Shown piece after piece: positions 6,959 to 14,638 of a stretch of DNA of 19,478 bases. Numbering within the stretch: position 1 is the stretch's first letter; every line of letters begins with the position of its first letter. Origin of the DNA: CAG-533 sp963645165. Its GTDB lineage: Bacteria; Bacillota_I; Bacilli_A; RF39; UBA660. The notes under the pieces are model-generated. The model was given only the letters and a program-made list of their open reading frames with translations. It made no database searches and was not told the origin of the DNA. The translations under genes and the position numbers were made by a program. Location of the stretch: positions 1 through 19,478 of the forward strand of contig CAVIQT010000062.1 of assembly GCA_963645165.1 (NCBI GenBank), given 5' to 3'.

Positions 6959-7654
6959 ATGAAATTAATAAAAGAAAAAATTAAAAGTGATTATTTTAAA
7001 TATTTAACTGATAAAGAGTTTTATATGGTTGATTCTTTAAATTATGATGAATTACTTACTTTAACTAATGTAATATGGGCTCGTTATTTAAAAAATAATT
7101 ATTTAATTCATGTAGTTTCTCCGCTTGCTTTTTTAGAAGATGTAAAGGGATTACTAAATGATAATAATTTAGGTTTTATGGTAATAAGTAATGATGATTT
7201 AAAAAAGGGATGCATAAAGCCAAATATATGTGGTATTATTTGCAGTGATGTTTTATTTAATAAGATAATTCTTCCTTTGGATGCGGGTAGTATAAGAAAA
7301 AAAGATATTTCTTATTTTCCTTTAAAAGTATTAAATACTAATTTAGGAGAGGGAAGTCTTAGTAGTAGTTATTATAATGCTTTTTCTTTTGCAGAGGAGT
7401 ATGGTATTGATTTTTTACCTATTTTAAGTAATAAAGGAACTAGGGAAGATTATACTAATATGGTTAGAGATGTTATAACAAGTGTTTTATTTGCTAGGGG
7501 TTTTAGTTTTGATATAAATTTAAGAGATAGATTGGTAAAAAAGTATGGAAAAGAAATTATTATAATGGTAAGAAGTGATGATGAAGATATATTAAATGAT
7601 AAAATAGATGCTCTTTTAGTTAGGGAATTAGATTTAGTTAAGAAAGGACTATAA
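6959..7654 (+). CDS. Hypothetical soluble protein
   Basis: I do not recognise this product (231 residues from ATG 6959). It has no signal peptide or membrane segment. The chain mixes helices and short strands. The block around residues 135-185 (FAEEYGIDFLPIL ... VITSVLFARGFSFD) looks the most constrained. ATG 6959 was chosen because AAAGTGAG lies about 6 nt upstream; a GTG at 6950 in the same frame is the alternative and would start inside that site. A TATAAT at 6931-6936 may be its -10 box. The stop codon lies inside a terminator hairpin. Neighbours include SpoVIF-like and C26-like proteins, but no functional link is shown. Confidence 0.55.
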   Translation: MKLIKEKIKSDYFKYLTDKEFYMVDSLNYDELLTLTNVIWARYLKNNYLIHVVSPLAFLEDVKGLLNDNNLGFMVISNDDLKKGCIKPNICGIICSDVLFNKIILPLDAGSIRKKDISYFPLKVLNTNLGEGSLSSSYYNAFSFAEEYGIDFLPILSNKGTREDYTNMVRDVITSVLFARGFSFDINLRDRLVKKYGKEIIIMVRSDDEDILNDKIDALLVRELDLVKKGL

Positions 7655-7667
7655 TTTAGTCTTTTTT
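7643..7667 (+). terminator. Intrinsic terminator overlapping the stop codon
   Basis: AAAGGACTA (7643-7651) pairs with TAGTCTTTT (7657-7665), with one G-T wobble, and runs into six T residues. The TAA stop (7652-7654) is in the loop. Confidence 0.7.
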
Positions 7668-7689
7668 ATGTATAAAGGTAGGTAATGAT

Positions 7690-8310
7690 ATGTTAGTGGC
7701 AATTTGTACTAGATTAGAAATTAAGAATGGTAAGAAAAGGTGGTTTATAACTGATTATTTTAAGGAACTTGCTATTCATTTAAACTGGACATTAATTCCC
7801 ATAGTGGATATGAAAGATGTGAATGTAGTTAGTAAAATATGTCATGCTTTAATAATTCCCGGAAGTGGGAATGATATAAATCCTAAGTTTTATAAGGAAA
7901 AAAATATAAATAAATGTAAATATTATGATGAAGAATATAAATTAGATAGAAAGTGTATTGAAGTTTTTTTAAAACAAAATAAAAAAATTATTGGTATATG
8001 TGGTGGATGTCAATCAATAAATGTATACTTTGGTGGTACTTTATCTCAAGATATAAATAATCATAATAATACTTTTCATGATATTAAAATAATAGATAAT
8101 ACGTTTTTAAGTTCTTATTATAAGAAAAAGGTTATAAAGGTTAATTCTTTTCATCATCAGTCTATTAATAAATTAGCACCTAATTTTAGGGTAAGTGCGG
8201 TTAGTAATGATAATGTTATTGAAGCAATTGAATGGGAAAATATTTTAGGTCTTCAGTATCATCCTGAAGTATTAAAGGATTATAATATTTTTAAAGTTTT
8301 TTTTAAATAG
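7690..8310 (+). CDS. Class I glutamine amidotransferase-like protein, peptidase C26 family
   Basis: The 206-residue protein has the layout of the gamma-glutamyl hydrolase group (peptidase C26, PuuD-like). The strand-loop IIPGSGNDINPKFY is near residues 55-68. The nucleophile elbow IGICGGCQSI places the catalytic Cys at about residue 104. HHQSI follows near 156-160, and LQYHPE carries the catalytic His192 and Glu194. Relatives hydrolyse gamma-glutamyl amides such as gamma-glutamyl-GABA. The elbow is GICGGCQ where most relatives have Arg after the nucleophile (GICRG), so substrate choice may differ. The protein is cytoplasmic with no membrane segment. A GGTAATGATATG context at the start (AGGTAGGTAATGAT) supplies the ribosome site. 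It probably hydrolyses a gamma-glutamyl compound; the exact substrate cannot be read from sequence. Confidence 0.8.
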   Translation: MLVAICTRLEIKNGKKRWFITDYFKELAIHLNWTLIPIVDMKDVNVVSKICHALIIPGSGNDINPKFYKEKNINKCKYYDEEYKLDRKCIEVFLKQNKKIIGICGGCQSINVYFGGTLSQDINNHNNTFHDIKIIDNTFLSSYYKKKVIKVNSFHHQSINKLAPNFRVSAVSNDNVIEAIEWENILGLQYHPEVLKDYNIFKVFFK

Positions 8311-8369
8311 ATATGAGGTATTTTTGTATAATGCAGAGGAATGTATGTTAAAATAAAGGTGTAAGAAAT

Positions 8370-9917
8370 TTGACTTTAAAAGGAGTGTATGGAAGTAAAA
8401 TGGATTTAAAAAGTGAGTATATTAAGTTACCTAAAGATGATGTGTATGGTATTTATTTAAAGATTGTCTATAATTTTAAGAGTTATGGAAACGTTTCTAG
8501 GAGTAAAATGTTAGATGAGATTATAGATGAATATAATAATAATAATAATAATAAGCTTTATTTATATCATATTTGTACTAATAAGGAGTTAGAGTTTTTA
8601 AATTATATTAAAAGTAATAAGTTAAAGCCTAAAGATTTAGACAAGTATCATTGGGAAATAAAGACTTTAAATGAAAAGTGTATTTTTAGTTTAGTAAATT
8701 TAGATGTATTTGATGAACAAAGAAAAAATGTAGATGAAGCATTAGAACTTTGGAATCAGAATAAAAATAAAAAGGAAAATGCTAAAGAACTGGCTATTTT
8801 TGCTGTAAGTTTTGTTAAAATTAATGGTTACTTACTAACTAGTGCTTTAAATTCTATGCTTATGAGTATTTGTGATATGAGTGAAGAAGATGCTAATAAT
8901 TTTTTAGGGCATCCATTATTTCATTTTTATTGTGGTTTTCAATTTCAAAATGAATATGATTATGATTTTAAACAAGAAATAGCTTTTTACCGTGATTATT
9001 ATCATTTTTTAGATGAAATAGAAGAGAAGAAAAAGGATTATGGTATAAGTGGGAAATTAAATATTGATATAAGAGATATTTTTGATATTTTCTATTATGG
9101 GTTTCCGATTAGAAATAGTAAAGTTAAGAAAATGTATGATTTAATAAAGAAAAAGGATTGTAGTGATTTTTTATTTTGTGTTATTGATGAGGCAAGAGCA
9201 TTAAATAGTTATTCTCTTTTAAAAGTATTTTTTCCTGATGAAGAATATAATATTATAATTGAAGCTTTATTTGAAATGCCACATGCAGCTCTAAATGGAT
9301 TTACTCCTTCACAGTATATGAATGAATTAGATGAGGCAATGAAGTTAGATAGTTATTTTGACAATATACCGCAGAATAATGCTCATTTATGTAAAAGAGA
9401 GGCAGATCATTATTATAAATTATATTTAGCACTTATGGATTATGTAAATAAAGAGAAAAAAATACGTCCAGAGATTAAAAAAATATATAAACAAGATGGA
9501 ATAGATGTTAATAAACTAAAAGATATAGATGAGTACTTATGGTCTCATAAGGAAATGATAGATGATTTTATTAAAAATAATAATTATAATTTTACAGAAG
9601 AAGAACTTAAAGAAGTAGCGGAATTTAAAAATGCGGTTACAAGTAAATTCTTTGTTATTACTGGGTTTGAACGAGAATATACTAATATATTATCTCAAGA
9701 TGGTAAACTTTATATGGTTAAGGGACTTCGCACTGATATTGATAAAATGACTAATAAAGATGAGTTACCGCAAGTGGTTAGTACGACTCTTTTAATGTTT
9801 AATGGAAAAATTGTATTTAATGGTTTTTTAATTAGAGCAAGCATTGATTTGGGTAATGAGTTTAGAAGAAGTGTTATAAGAAAATTAGAAAACGCAATAA
9901 CTTATTATCATTTATAA
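8370..9917 (+). CDS. Large hypothetical cytoplasmic protein with a poly-Asn run
   Basis: I do not recognise this 515-residue product. It is highly charged and appears mainly helical, with no signal peptide or membrane segment. Six consecutive AAT codons (8535-8552) encode an Asn run near residues 56-61. The segment around GHPLFHFYCGFQFQNEYDYD (about 190-209) and the MPHAALNGFTPSQYMNELDEA segment (about 308-328) look conserved-like. The second resembles the short uncharacterised motif seen in antitoxin-like MbcA/ParS/Xre C-terminal tails, but too weakly to assign. The start is uncertain. TTG 8370 has AAGGTG 8 nt upstream; GTG 8385 and ATG 8400 are alternatives in the same frame, near an AAAGGAG at 8379-8385. 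It is closed by a strong terminator. Confidence 0.6.
   Translation: MTLKGVYGSKMDLKSEYIKLPKDDVYGIYLKIVYNFKSYGNVSRSKMLDEIIDEYNNNNNNKLYLYHICTNKELEFLNYIKSNKLKPKDLDKYHWEIKTLNEKCIFSLVNLDVFDEQRKNVDEALELWNQNKNKKENAKELAIFAVSFVKINGYLLTSALNSMLMSICDMSEEDANNFLGHPLFHFYCGFQFQNEYDYDFKQEIAFYRDYYHFLDEIEEKKKDYGISGKLNIDIRDIFDIFYYGFPIRNSKVKKMYDLIKKKDCSDFLFCVIDEARALNSYSLLKVFFPDEEYNIIIEALFEMPHAALNGFTPSQYMNELDEAMKLDSYFDNIPQNNAHLCKREADHYYKLYLALMDYVNKEKKIRPEIKKIYKQDGIDVNKLKDIDEYLWSHKEMIDDFIKNNNYNFTEEELKEVAEFKNAVTSKFFVITGFEREYTNILSQDGKLYMVKGLRTDIDKMTNKDELPQVVSTTLLMFNGKIVFNGFLIRASIDLGNEFRRSVIRKLENAITYYHL
8535..8552 (+). repeat. (AAT)6 coding microsatellite
   Basis: Six AAT codons in tandem within the 8370-9917 gene encode Asn6. 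Changes in copy number would keep the frame, so only the length of an Asn linker would vary. Confidence 0.8.
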
Positions 9918-9921
9918 TTGT

Positions 9922-9950
9922 AAAATTGCTACTTTATAAGCAATTTTTTT
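9922..9950 (+). terminator. Intrinsic terminator
   Basis: AAAATTGCT (9922-9930) pairs perfectly with AGCAATTTT (9939-9947) around an 8-nt loop, followed by further T residues. It closes the 8370-9917 gene. Confidence 0.9.
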
Positions 9951-9977
9951 CATGTTTTAGTTAGTTTATTCATAAAT

Positions 9978-10006
9978 TTGACTAATTGATTATTTTATTA
10001 TATAAT
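9978..10006 (+). promoter_or_regulatory. Promoter of the 10036 gene
   Basis: TTGACT (9978-9983), a 17-nt spacer and TATAAT (10001-10006) form a near-consensus sigma-A promoter just after the terminator, so the next gene starts its own transcript. Confidence 0.8.
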
Positions 10007-10035
10007 ACATGGGCTTTAAAGAAGGGGGCATTTTT

Positions 10036-10839
10036 ATGTTAAAGTTAAGTGAAAAAGAAGTATTAGAAGTAATTAGTTATTTAAAGGAAAGTATTAGTAA
10101 GAGTGATTTATCTATTGGAGAGAGAATAAGTATTAAGGATAAATCTTTACTTGAACAAATAGTTTTTGATAGTAGTAATATTGTTACTTACGGTTATAAG
10201 GTAATTAGAGAAGATATTATAGATATTTTATGTTATCTAGATATTAGTGATTTAAGCTTTGCTGGCGTTTGTTTAAATGGAGAAATGGCTTATGCTGATT
10301 TATCATTAACTAATGCAGTAGTAGATCCACAAAAGGTATATAATTTAGATATGCGCAGTGGAGTATTTCCATTAGATTTTAAAGGAATGAATTTTAATCA
10401 TGTTATGATAGATAAATCAGATTTTAGAGAATCTAAGGGTGTTGTTATTAAATTATCAAAAATTGATGGTAATTTAACTGATGGAGTTTATCCATTTATG
10501 TTTATTAATGATATTAATGATAATTTTAGTGGATATATTGATTGCTCTGGTTCAGATTTTTCTGAGGCTTCTATGGATATTGATGTTTTTTTAGGCATGC
10601 AACATAGAAGTGAAGAAGATATTAAAACTGGTAAAACTTCAGTATATGAAAAATATGGAATTAAAAGTGATTTAGCTACTATGGAAGGCTTAGATTATGC
10701 TTATAATAGAAAAGTTATAGCAAGAGGAAGAGTAAATTTTATGGATAATAACTCTAATATATTACTTGCTAGATCGATGATTGATAGTGCTTTTAATACT
10801 TCTAAAGAAGAAATAAAATGTAATAAAAAGATTGGTTAG
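10036..10839 (+). CDS. Hypothetical protein with pentapeptide-like segments
   Basis: The product is 267 residues from ATG 10036, which has AAGAAGGGGG about 7 nt upstream; an upstream in-frame ATG at 10009 lies at the expected transcription start and has no ribosome site. I do not recognise the family. The first 85 residues look helical and charged. The middle has short repeats of the A(D/N)LxxA kind (DLSFAGVCLNGEMAYADLSLTNA, broken here into DLSFAG and YADLSLTNA), and later DKSDFRES and GSDFSEAS. These resemble a degenerate pentapeptide-repeat solenoid. The tail, from about residue 200, is helical. The gene has its own consensus promoter and ends just before the aspS T-box promoter. No function can be assigned. 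Confidence 0.6.
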   Translation: MLKLSEKEVLEVISYLKESISKSDLSIGERISIKDKSLLEQIVFDSSNIVTYGYKVIREDIIDILCYLDISDLSFAGVCLNGEMAYADLSLTNAVVDPQKVYNLDMRSGVFPLDFKGMNFNHVMIDKSDFRESKGVVIKLSKIDGNLTDGVYPFMFINDINDNFSGYIDCSGSDFSEASMDIDVFLGMQHRSEEDIKTGKTSVYEKYGIKSDLATMEGLDYAYNRKVIARGRVNFMDNNSNILLARSMIDSAFNTSKEEIKCNKKIG

Positions 10840-10842
10840 TAG

Positions 10843-10870
10843 TTGACAAATAATAAAAAAATACTATAAT
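10843..10870 (+). promoter_or_regulatory. Promoter of the aspS T-box transcript
   Basis: TTGACA (10843-10848) and TATAAT (10865-10870), 16 nt apart, are both consensus hexamers. They stand 3 nt after the stop of the preceding gene. Confidence 0.85.
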
Positions 10871-10877
10871 TGTTTTA

Positions 10878-11082
10878 TAATTATTGATTTAAAGGAGTAT
10901 ATTTAATCAAATTTATAGAGAGCTTAAGTTTGGTGAAATTAAGTATGATGATTATTTAGAAGACATTAAATCGTAAATAAATCGTGTATGCGCGTTAAGC
11001 ATTTGAGGGCTAGAAATAGAACAAAGGTGGTACCGCGGAAGATAAGAGTGCTTTCGTCCTTTATGGATGAACACTCTTTTTT
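10878..11082 (+). promoter_or_regulatory. T-box leader controlling aspS, Asp specifier GAC
   Basis: Stem I carries the GAGAGCTTAAGTTTGGTG apical pattern (about 10917-10934), and GAC at 10962-10964 is the likely aspartate specifier on its 3' side. The T-box core ACAAAGGTGGTACCGCGG occupies 11021-11038. The terminator forms from AAGAGTG (11044-11050) and CACTCTT (11072-11078) with a following T run. Uncharged tRNA-Asp should stabilise the antiterminator and allow aspS transcription. Confidence 0.92.
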
Positions 11083-11102
11083 ATTTAGAAAGAAGGATTT
11101 AT

Positions 11103-12848
11103 ATGAAAGGTAATATGTATCGTGATTTATTTGCAGCAGAGGTTACAAGTGATTTAGAAGGTAAGACTGTACGCATTGCAGGATGGATTGAACAAATAAG
11201 AAATTTAGGTACTAATTTAATGTTTTTAGTAATAAGAGATGAAACAGGCACTATTCAAGTAATCAGTAATAAACCAGAAGAGTTTATTGGTGTTACTAGA
11301 GAGAGCACTATTACATTAGAAGGTATTGTTAAAAAAAGAACTAAAGATATGATTAATCCTAATATGAAGACAGGAGATATTGAATTAGAACTTATTAGTT
11401 TTGAAATTTTAGGTAAGTGTTTAACTACATTACCATTTGAAATTAATCATCCAGAAAAGGCTAGTGAGGAAACTAGATTAAAGTATCGTTATTTAGATTT
11501 AAGAAATGAAAAACATCATAATATGGTTTTATTTAGAAGTAAGGTAATTGATTATATTAGATCTTTAATGAAAGAGATGAATTTTACGGAAATAGCAACT
11601 CCTATTATTACAACAAGTAGTCCAGAGGGAGCTAGAGATTTTGTTATTCCATCAAGAAATTATAAGGGTAAGTTTTATGCCCTTCCACAAGCACCACAAA
11701 TATATAAGCAGTTATTAATGGTAAGTGGTTTTAATAAATATTTTCAAATTGCGCCTTGTTTTAGAGATGAAGATTGCAGGGCAGATCGTACTTTAGAGTT
11801 TTATCAGTTAGATTTTGAGATGAGCTTTGCTACTGAAGAAGATGTTTATAAGGTAGGGGAAAAGGTATTTTATAATGTTTTTAAAACTTTTGGTAATAAG
11901 GAAGTTTCTGCAGCTCCTTTTAGAAGAATATCTTATAAGGATGCAATGCTTAATTATGGCTCTGATAAACCTGATTTAAGAAATCCATTAATAATAAAAG
12001 ATGCGACTGATATATTTAAAAATACTTCTTTTATGCCTTTTAAAAATAAGTGTATAAGAGTTATTAAAGTGAGTAATGTAGAAAAATCTAATTCTTGGTA
12101 TAAAGAAATGGAAGAGTTTGTTAAAGGACTTGGTGCTGGGGGGTTATCTTATATTAAGGTATTAGAAGATGGTTCGTTTAAGTCTTCTTTGGATAAATTT
12201 TTAACTGATGAAGAAAGAAATTTATTAAAGGAAAAGTTTGAATTAAAGGGTATGGATGTATTATTTATTTTATCTGATACAGAAAAGAAATGCCCTAAAT
12301 ATGCAGGATTATTAAGAAATAAACTTGGTAAAGAGTTAGATTTAATAGATGAAAATAAGTATGAATTTTGTATTATTAATGATTTTCCAATGTTTGAAGA
12401 AAATGAAGAAACAGGAGAACTTGATTTTGGACATAATCCATTTAGTATGCCAAAAGGCGGGTTAGTTTCACTTAATAATGAGGAACCACTTAATATAACC
12501 GCAATTCAGTATGACTTTGTATGTAATGGGTATGAAATGAGCTCTGGCGCAGTTAGAAATCATGATATTGAAATTATGAAGAAGGCTTTTGCTTTAGTTG
12601 GTTATGATGAAGAAGTTATAAAGAATAAGTTTAGATCTTTATATACAGCATTTCAATATGGAGCACCTCCTCATGCTGGTATGGCACCTGGAATTGATAG
12701 AATGATTATGCTTTTAACTGGGGAAGATAATTTAAGAGAGGTACAAGTATTCCCACCTAATGTATCTGGAGTAGATTTATTAATGGGTGGACCAAATACT
12801 TTAGATGAAAAACAGTTAAGAGAGTTACATATTAAAATAAGAGATTAA
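11103..12848 (+). CDS. aspS: Aspartate-tRNA ligase
   Basis: Cytoplasmic class II synthetase attaching aspartate to tRNA-Asp. The product is 581 residues from ATG 11103, in the normal range for bacterial AspRS; AGAAGGA stands just upstream. The longer frame beginning at 11067 would start inside the terminator hairpin and is rejected. Domain order is an N-terminal OB-fold anticodon-binding domain (about 1-110, RIAGWIEQIRNLG), then the catalytic core with motif 2 CFRDEDCRADRTLEFYQLD (Cys219 onward). A bacterial GAD-type insertion occupies about residues 280-430, and motif 3 is GIDRMIMLLTG near 525-535. Whether it is discriminating or also charges tRNA-Asn cannot be decided here. It is under T-box control and followed by a terminator. 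Confidence 0.97.
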   Translation: MKGNMYRDLFAAEVTSDLEGKTVRIAGWIEQIRNLGTNLMFLVIRDETGTIQVISNKPEEFIGVTRESTITLEGIVKKRTKDMINPNMKTGDIELELISFEILGKCLTTLPFEINHPEKASEETRLKYRYLDLRNEKHHNMVLFRSKVIDYIRSLMKEMNFTEIATPIITTSSPEGARDFVIPSRNYKGKFYALPQAPQIYKQLLMVSGFNKYFQIAPCFRDEDCRADRTLEFYQLDFEMSFATEEDVYKVGEKVFYNVFKTFGNKEVSAAPFRRISYKDAMLNYGSDKPDLRNPLIIKDATDIFKNTSFMPFKNKCIRVIKVSNVEKSNSWYKEMEEFVKGLGAGGLSYIKVLEDGSFKSSLDKFLTDEERNLLKEKFELKGMDVLFILSDTEKKCPKYAGLLRNKLGKELDLIDENKYEFCIINDFPMFEENEETGELDFGHNPFSMPKGGLVSLNNEEPLNITAIQYDFVCNGYEMSSGAVRNHDIEIMKKAFALVGYDEEVIKNKFRSLYTAFQYGAPPHAGMAPGIDRMIMLLTGEDNLREVQVFPPNVSGVDLLMGGPNTLDEKQLRELHIKIRD

Positions 12849-12849
12849 G

Positions 12850-12879
12850 GATAATTTTAAGGTTGAAGTTATCTTTTTT
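12850..12879 (+). terminator. Intrinsic terminator after aspS
   Basis: GATAA (12850-12854) pairs with TTATC (12869-12873), with extra TTT/AAG pairing inside, followed by six T residues. The stem is short but well placed, 2 nt after the stop codon. Confidence 0.6.
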
Positions 12880-12884
12880 CTTTA

Positions 12885-12913
12885 TTGTATGGGATACTAA
12901 ATTATGATATAAT
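12885..12913 (+). promoter_or_regulatory. Promoter of metG
   Basis: TTGTAT (12885-12890), a 17-nt spacer and TATAAT (12908-12913) precede metG. No T-box is present, unlike the other two synthetase genes in the window. Confidence 0.7.
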
Positions 12914-12940
12914 TTTATTTATTAGAAAGAAGGCTTTATA

Positions 12941-14578
12941 GTGAAAAGAAAGATTTTAATTGGAGGAGCATGGCCTTATGCAAATTATTATTTACATGTT
13001 GGACATCTAGCTGCTTTATTACCAGGTGATATTTTAGCAAGATATTTTAGAGCTTGTGGTGATGAAGTATTATATGTATCTGGTTCTGATTGTCATGGAA
13101 CACCGATAACAGAACGAGCAAAAAAAGAAGGAACAACCCCTTATGAAATAGCAAGTTATTATCATAATGAATTTACTAAAACTTTTGAAAAGTTAGGTTT
13201 TACTTATGATTTATATGCGGCAACTATGGATGAGGAACATAAAAAGTATGTTAAGGAAGTATTTTTAACTCTTTATAATAATGGATATATTTATGAAAAA
13301 GAGGTTCTTCAAGATTATTGTGAAGGGTGTAAAACATTCTTATCTGATCGTGAAATTGTAGGTAAGTGCCCAATTTGTGGTGGAGTTTCAACAGGTGAGC
13401 AGTGTGATGAGTGCTTAGCATCTTTAGATAGTGATAAGGTATTAGATAAAAGATGTAAGACTTGTGGTAAGGAAACAACTTTAAAAAATAATAAACATTT
13501 ATATTTTAAATTATCTGCTTTTACCGATGTATTAAAAGAACTTATTGATAATCATAAGGATATTTGGCGTAAAAATGCTTTTGGAGAGTCTAATAAATAT
13601 TTAAATATGGGACTTATTGATAGAGCGGCAACACGTCAGCTTGATTGGGGAATAGAAGTACCAATTGAAGGGTATGAAGATAAAAGAATTTATGTGTGGA
13701 TTGAAGCTGTTTTAGGTTATTTATCAGATGCATATCGAATACTTTGCTCTAGAGGTGAAAGTTTAGATGAGTTCATGAATAATGATAGTGATAATTTGTT
13801 AGTGTATTTTGTTCATGGAAAAGATAATATTCCATTTCACTCTGTAATATATCCTGCTTTAGTTGCTGGTATGAATAAGAATTATCGTTTAGTAGATTAT
13901 ATGATTAGTAGTGCTTATGTAAATATTAATTCTGAAAAAATGAGTAAAAGTAAGGGTAATTTAATAACTGCAAATGAATTACTTGAGATGTTTGATGTTG
14001 ATACTTTAAGATATTATTTTATTGCTAATGGGCCTGAAGTTAAAGATATTAACTGCTCACTTTTAGATATAGTTCAGGTTCATAATAAATTCTTAGTTGG
14101 GGTTATTGGTAACTTTGTAAATCGTAATTTATCATTTATTAATAAGAAGTTTGATGGGGTTATTAGTAAGGCTTTGATAGATAAAGAAATAATTTCTAAG
14201 ACTAAAGATGTTTATAAAGTAATGGGTGATTTTATTACTAAAGGTGAATTTAGAAATGCAGTTAATACATTAATTGATTATGTTACAGATGCAAATAAGT
14301 ATTATGATACTAAAGAGCCATGGATTTTAGCAAAAGAAAATATTGAAGAGTTTAATAATGTTACTTATACATGTACTTATATTATTGCGAATATTGCTAA
14401 TTTGATTGCACCTATAATGCCAAATGCATCACTTATTATTAAAGATATGCTTTCATTAAAGGAATTTACTTGGAATGAAGAAAGTATAAGTGGTGATATT
14501 AAAATTAATAATTTAAGAATGCTTTTTAATAGAATTGATGAAGATAAATTTAAGAAAGAACATGATTTAAATTGCTAA
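12941..14578 (+). CDS. metG: Methionine-tRNA ligase
   Basis: Class I synthetase that charges initiator and elongator tRNA-Met. It begins with GTG 12941 behind AGAAGG. The HIGH-type signature is HVGH (residues 19-22), and KMSKS occupies residues 333-337. Between them is a connective domain with eight cysteines in CxxC-type pairs (from Cys127 in CEGC to CKTC near 173). This suggests the two-zinc-knuckle form of MetRS. The 545-residue length ends after the helical anticodon-binding domain and lacks the C-terminal tRNA-binding (EMAP-like) dimerisation domain of longer MetRS. The stop codon lies inside its terminator hairpin. Confidence 0.95.
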   Translation: MKRKILIGGAWPYANYYLHVGHLAALLPGDILARYFRACGDEVLYVSGSDCHGTPITERAKKEGTTPYEIASYYHNEFTKTFEKLGFTYDLYAATMDEEHKKYVKEVFLTLYNNGYIYEKEVLQDYCEGCKTFLSDREIVGKCPICGGVSTGEQCDECLASLDSDKVLDKRCKTCGKETTLKNNKHLYFKLSAFTDVLKELIDNHKDIWRKNAFGESNKYLNMGLIDRAATRQLDWGIEVPIEGYEDKRIYVWIEAVLGYLSDAYRILCSRGESLDEFMNNDSDNLLVYFVHGKDNIPFHSVIYPALVAGMNKNYRLVDYMISSAYVNINSEKMSKSKGNLITANELLEMFDVDTLRYYFIANGPEVKDINCSLLDIVQVHNKFLVGVIGNFVNRNLSFINKKFDGVISKALIDKEIISKTKDVYKVMGDFITKGEFRNAVNTLIDYVTDANKYYDTKEPWILAKENIEEFNNVTYTCTYIIANIANLIAPIMPNASLIIKDMLSLKEFTWNEESISGDIKINNLRMLFNRIDEDKFKKEHDLNC

Positions 14579-14595
14579 TAAAATAGCAATTTTTT
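14569..14595 (+). terminator. Intrinsic terminator overlapping the end of metG
   Basis: AAATTGCTA (14569-14577) pairs perfectly with TAGCAATTT (14584-14592), then a T run. The hairpin contains the last codons and the stop of metG. Confidence 0.9.
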
Positions 14596-14638
14596 CATAT
14601 TAAAATTAATAGATGCGTATTATTTATTGGTGATTATA

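Noticed and set aside
13251..13478. Minus-strand frame inside metG
   Set aside because: It is antisense to the conserved zinc-binding region of MetRS, with no start signals.
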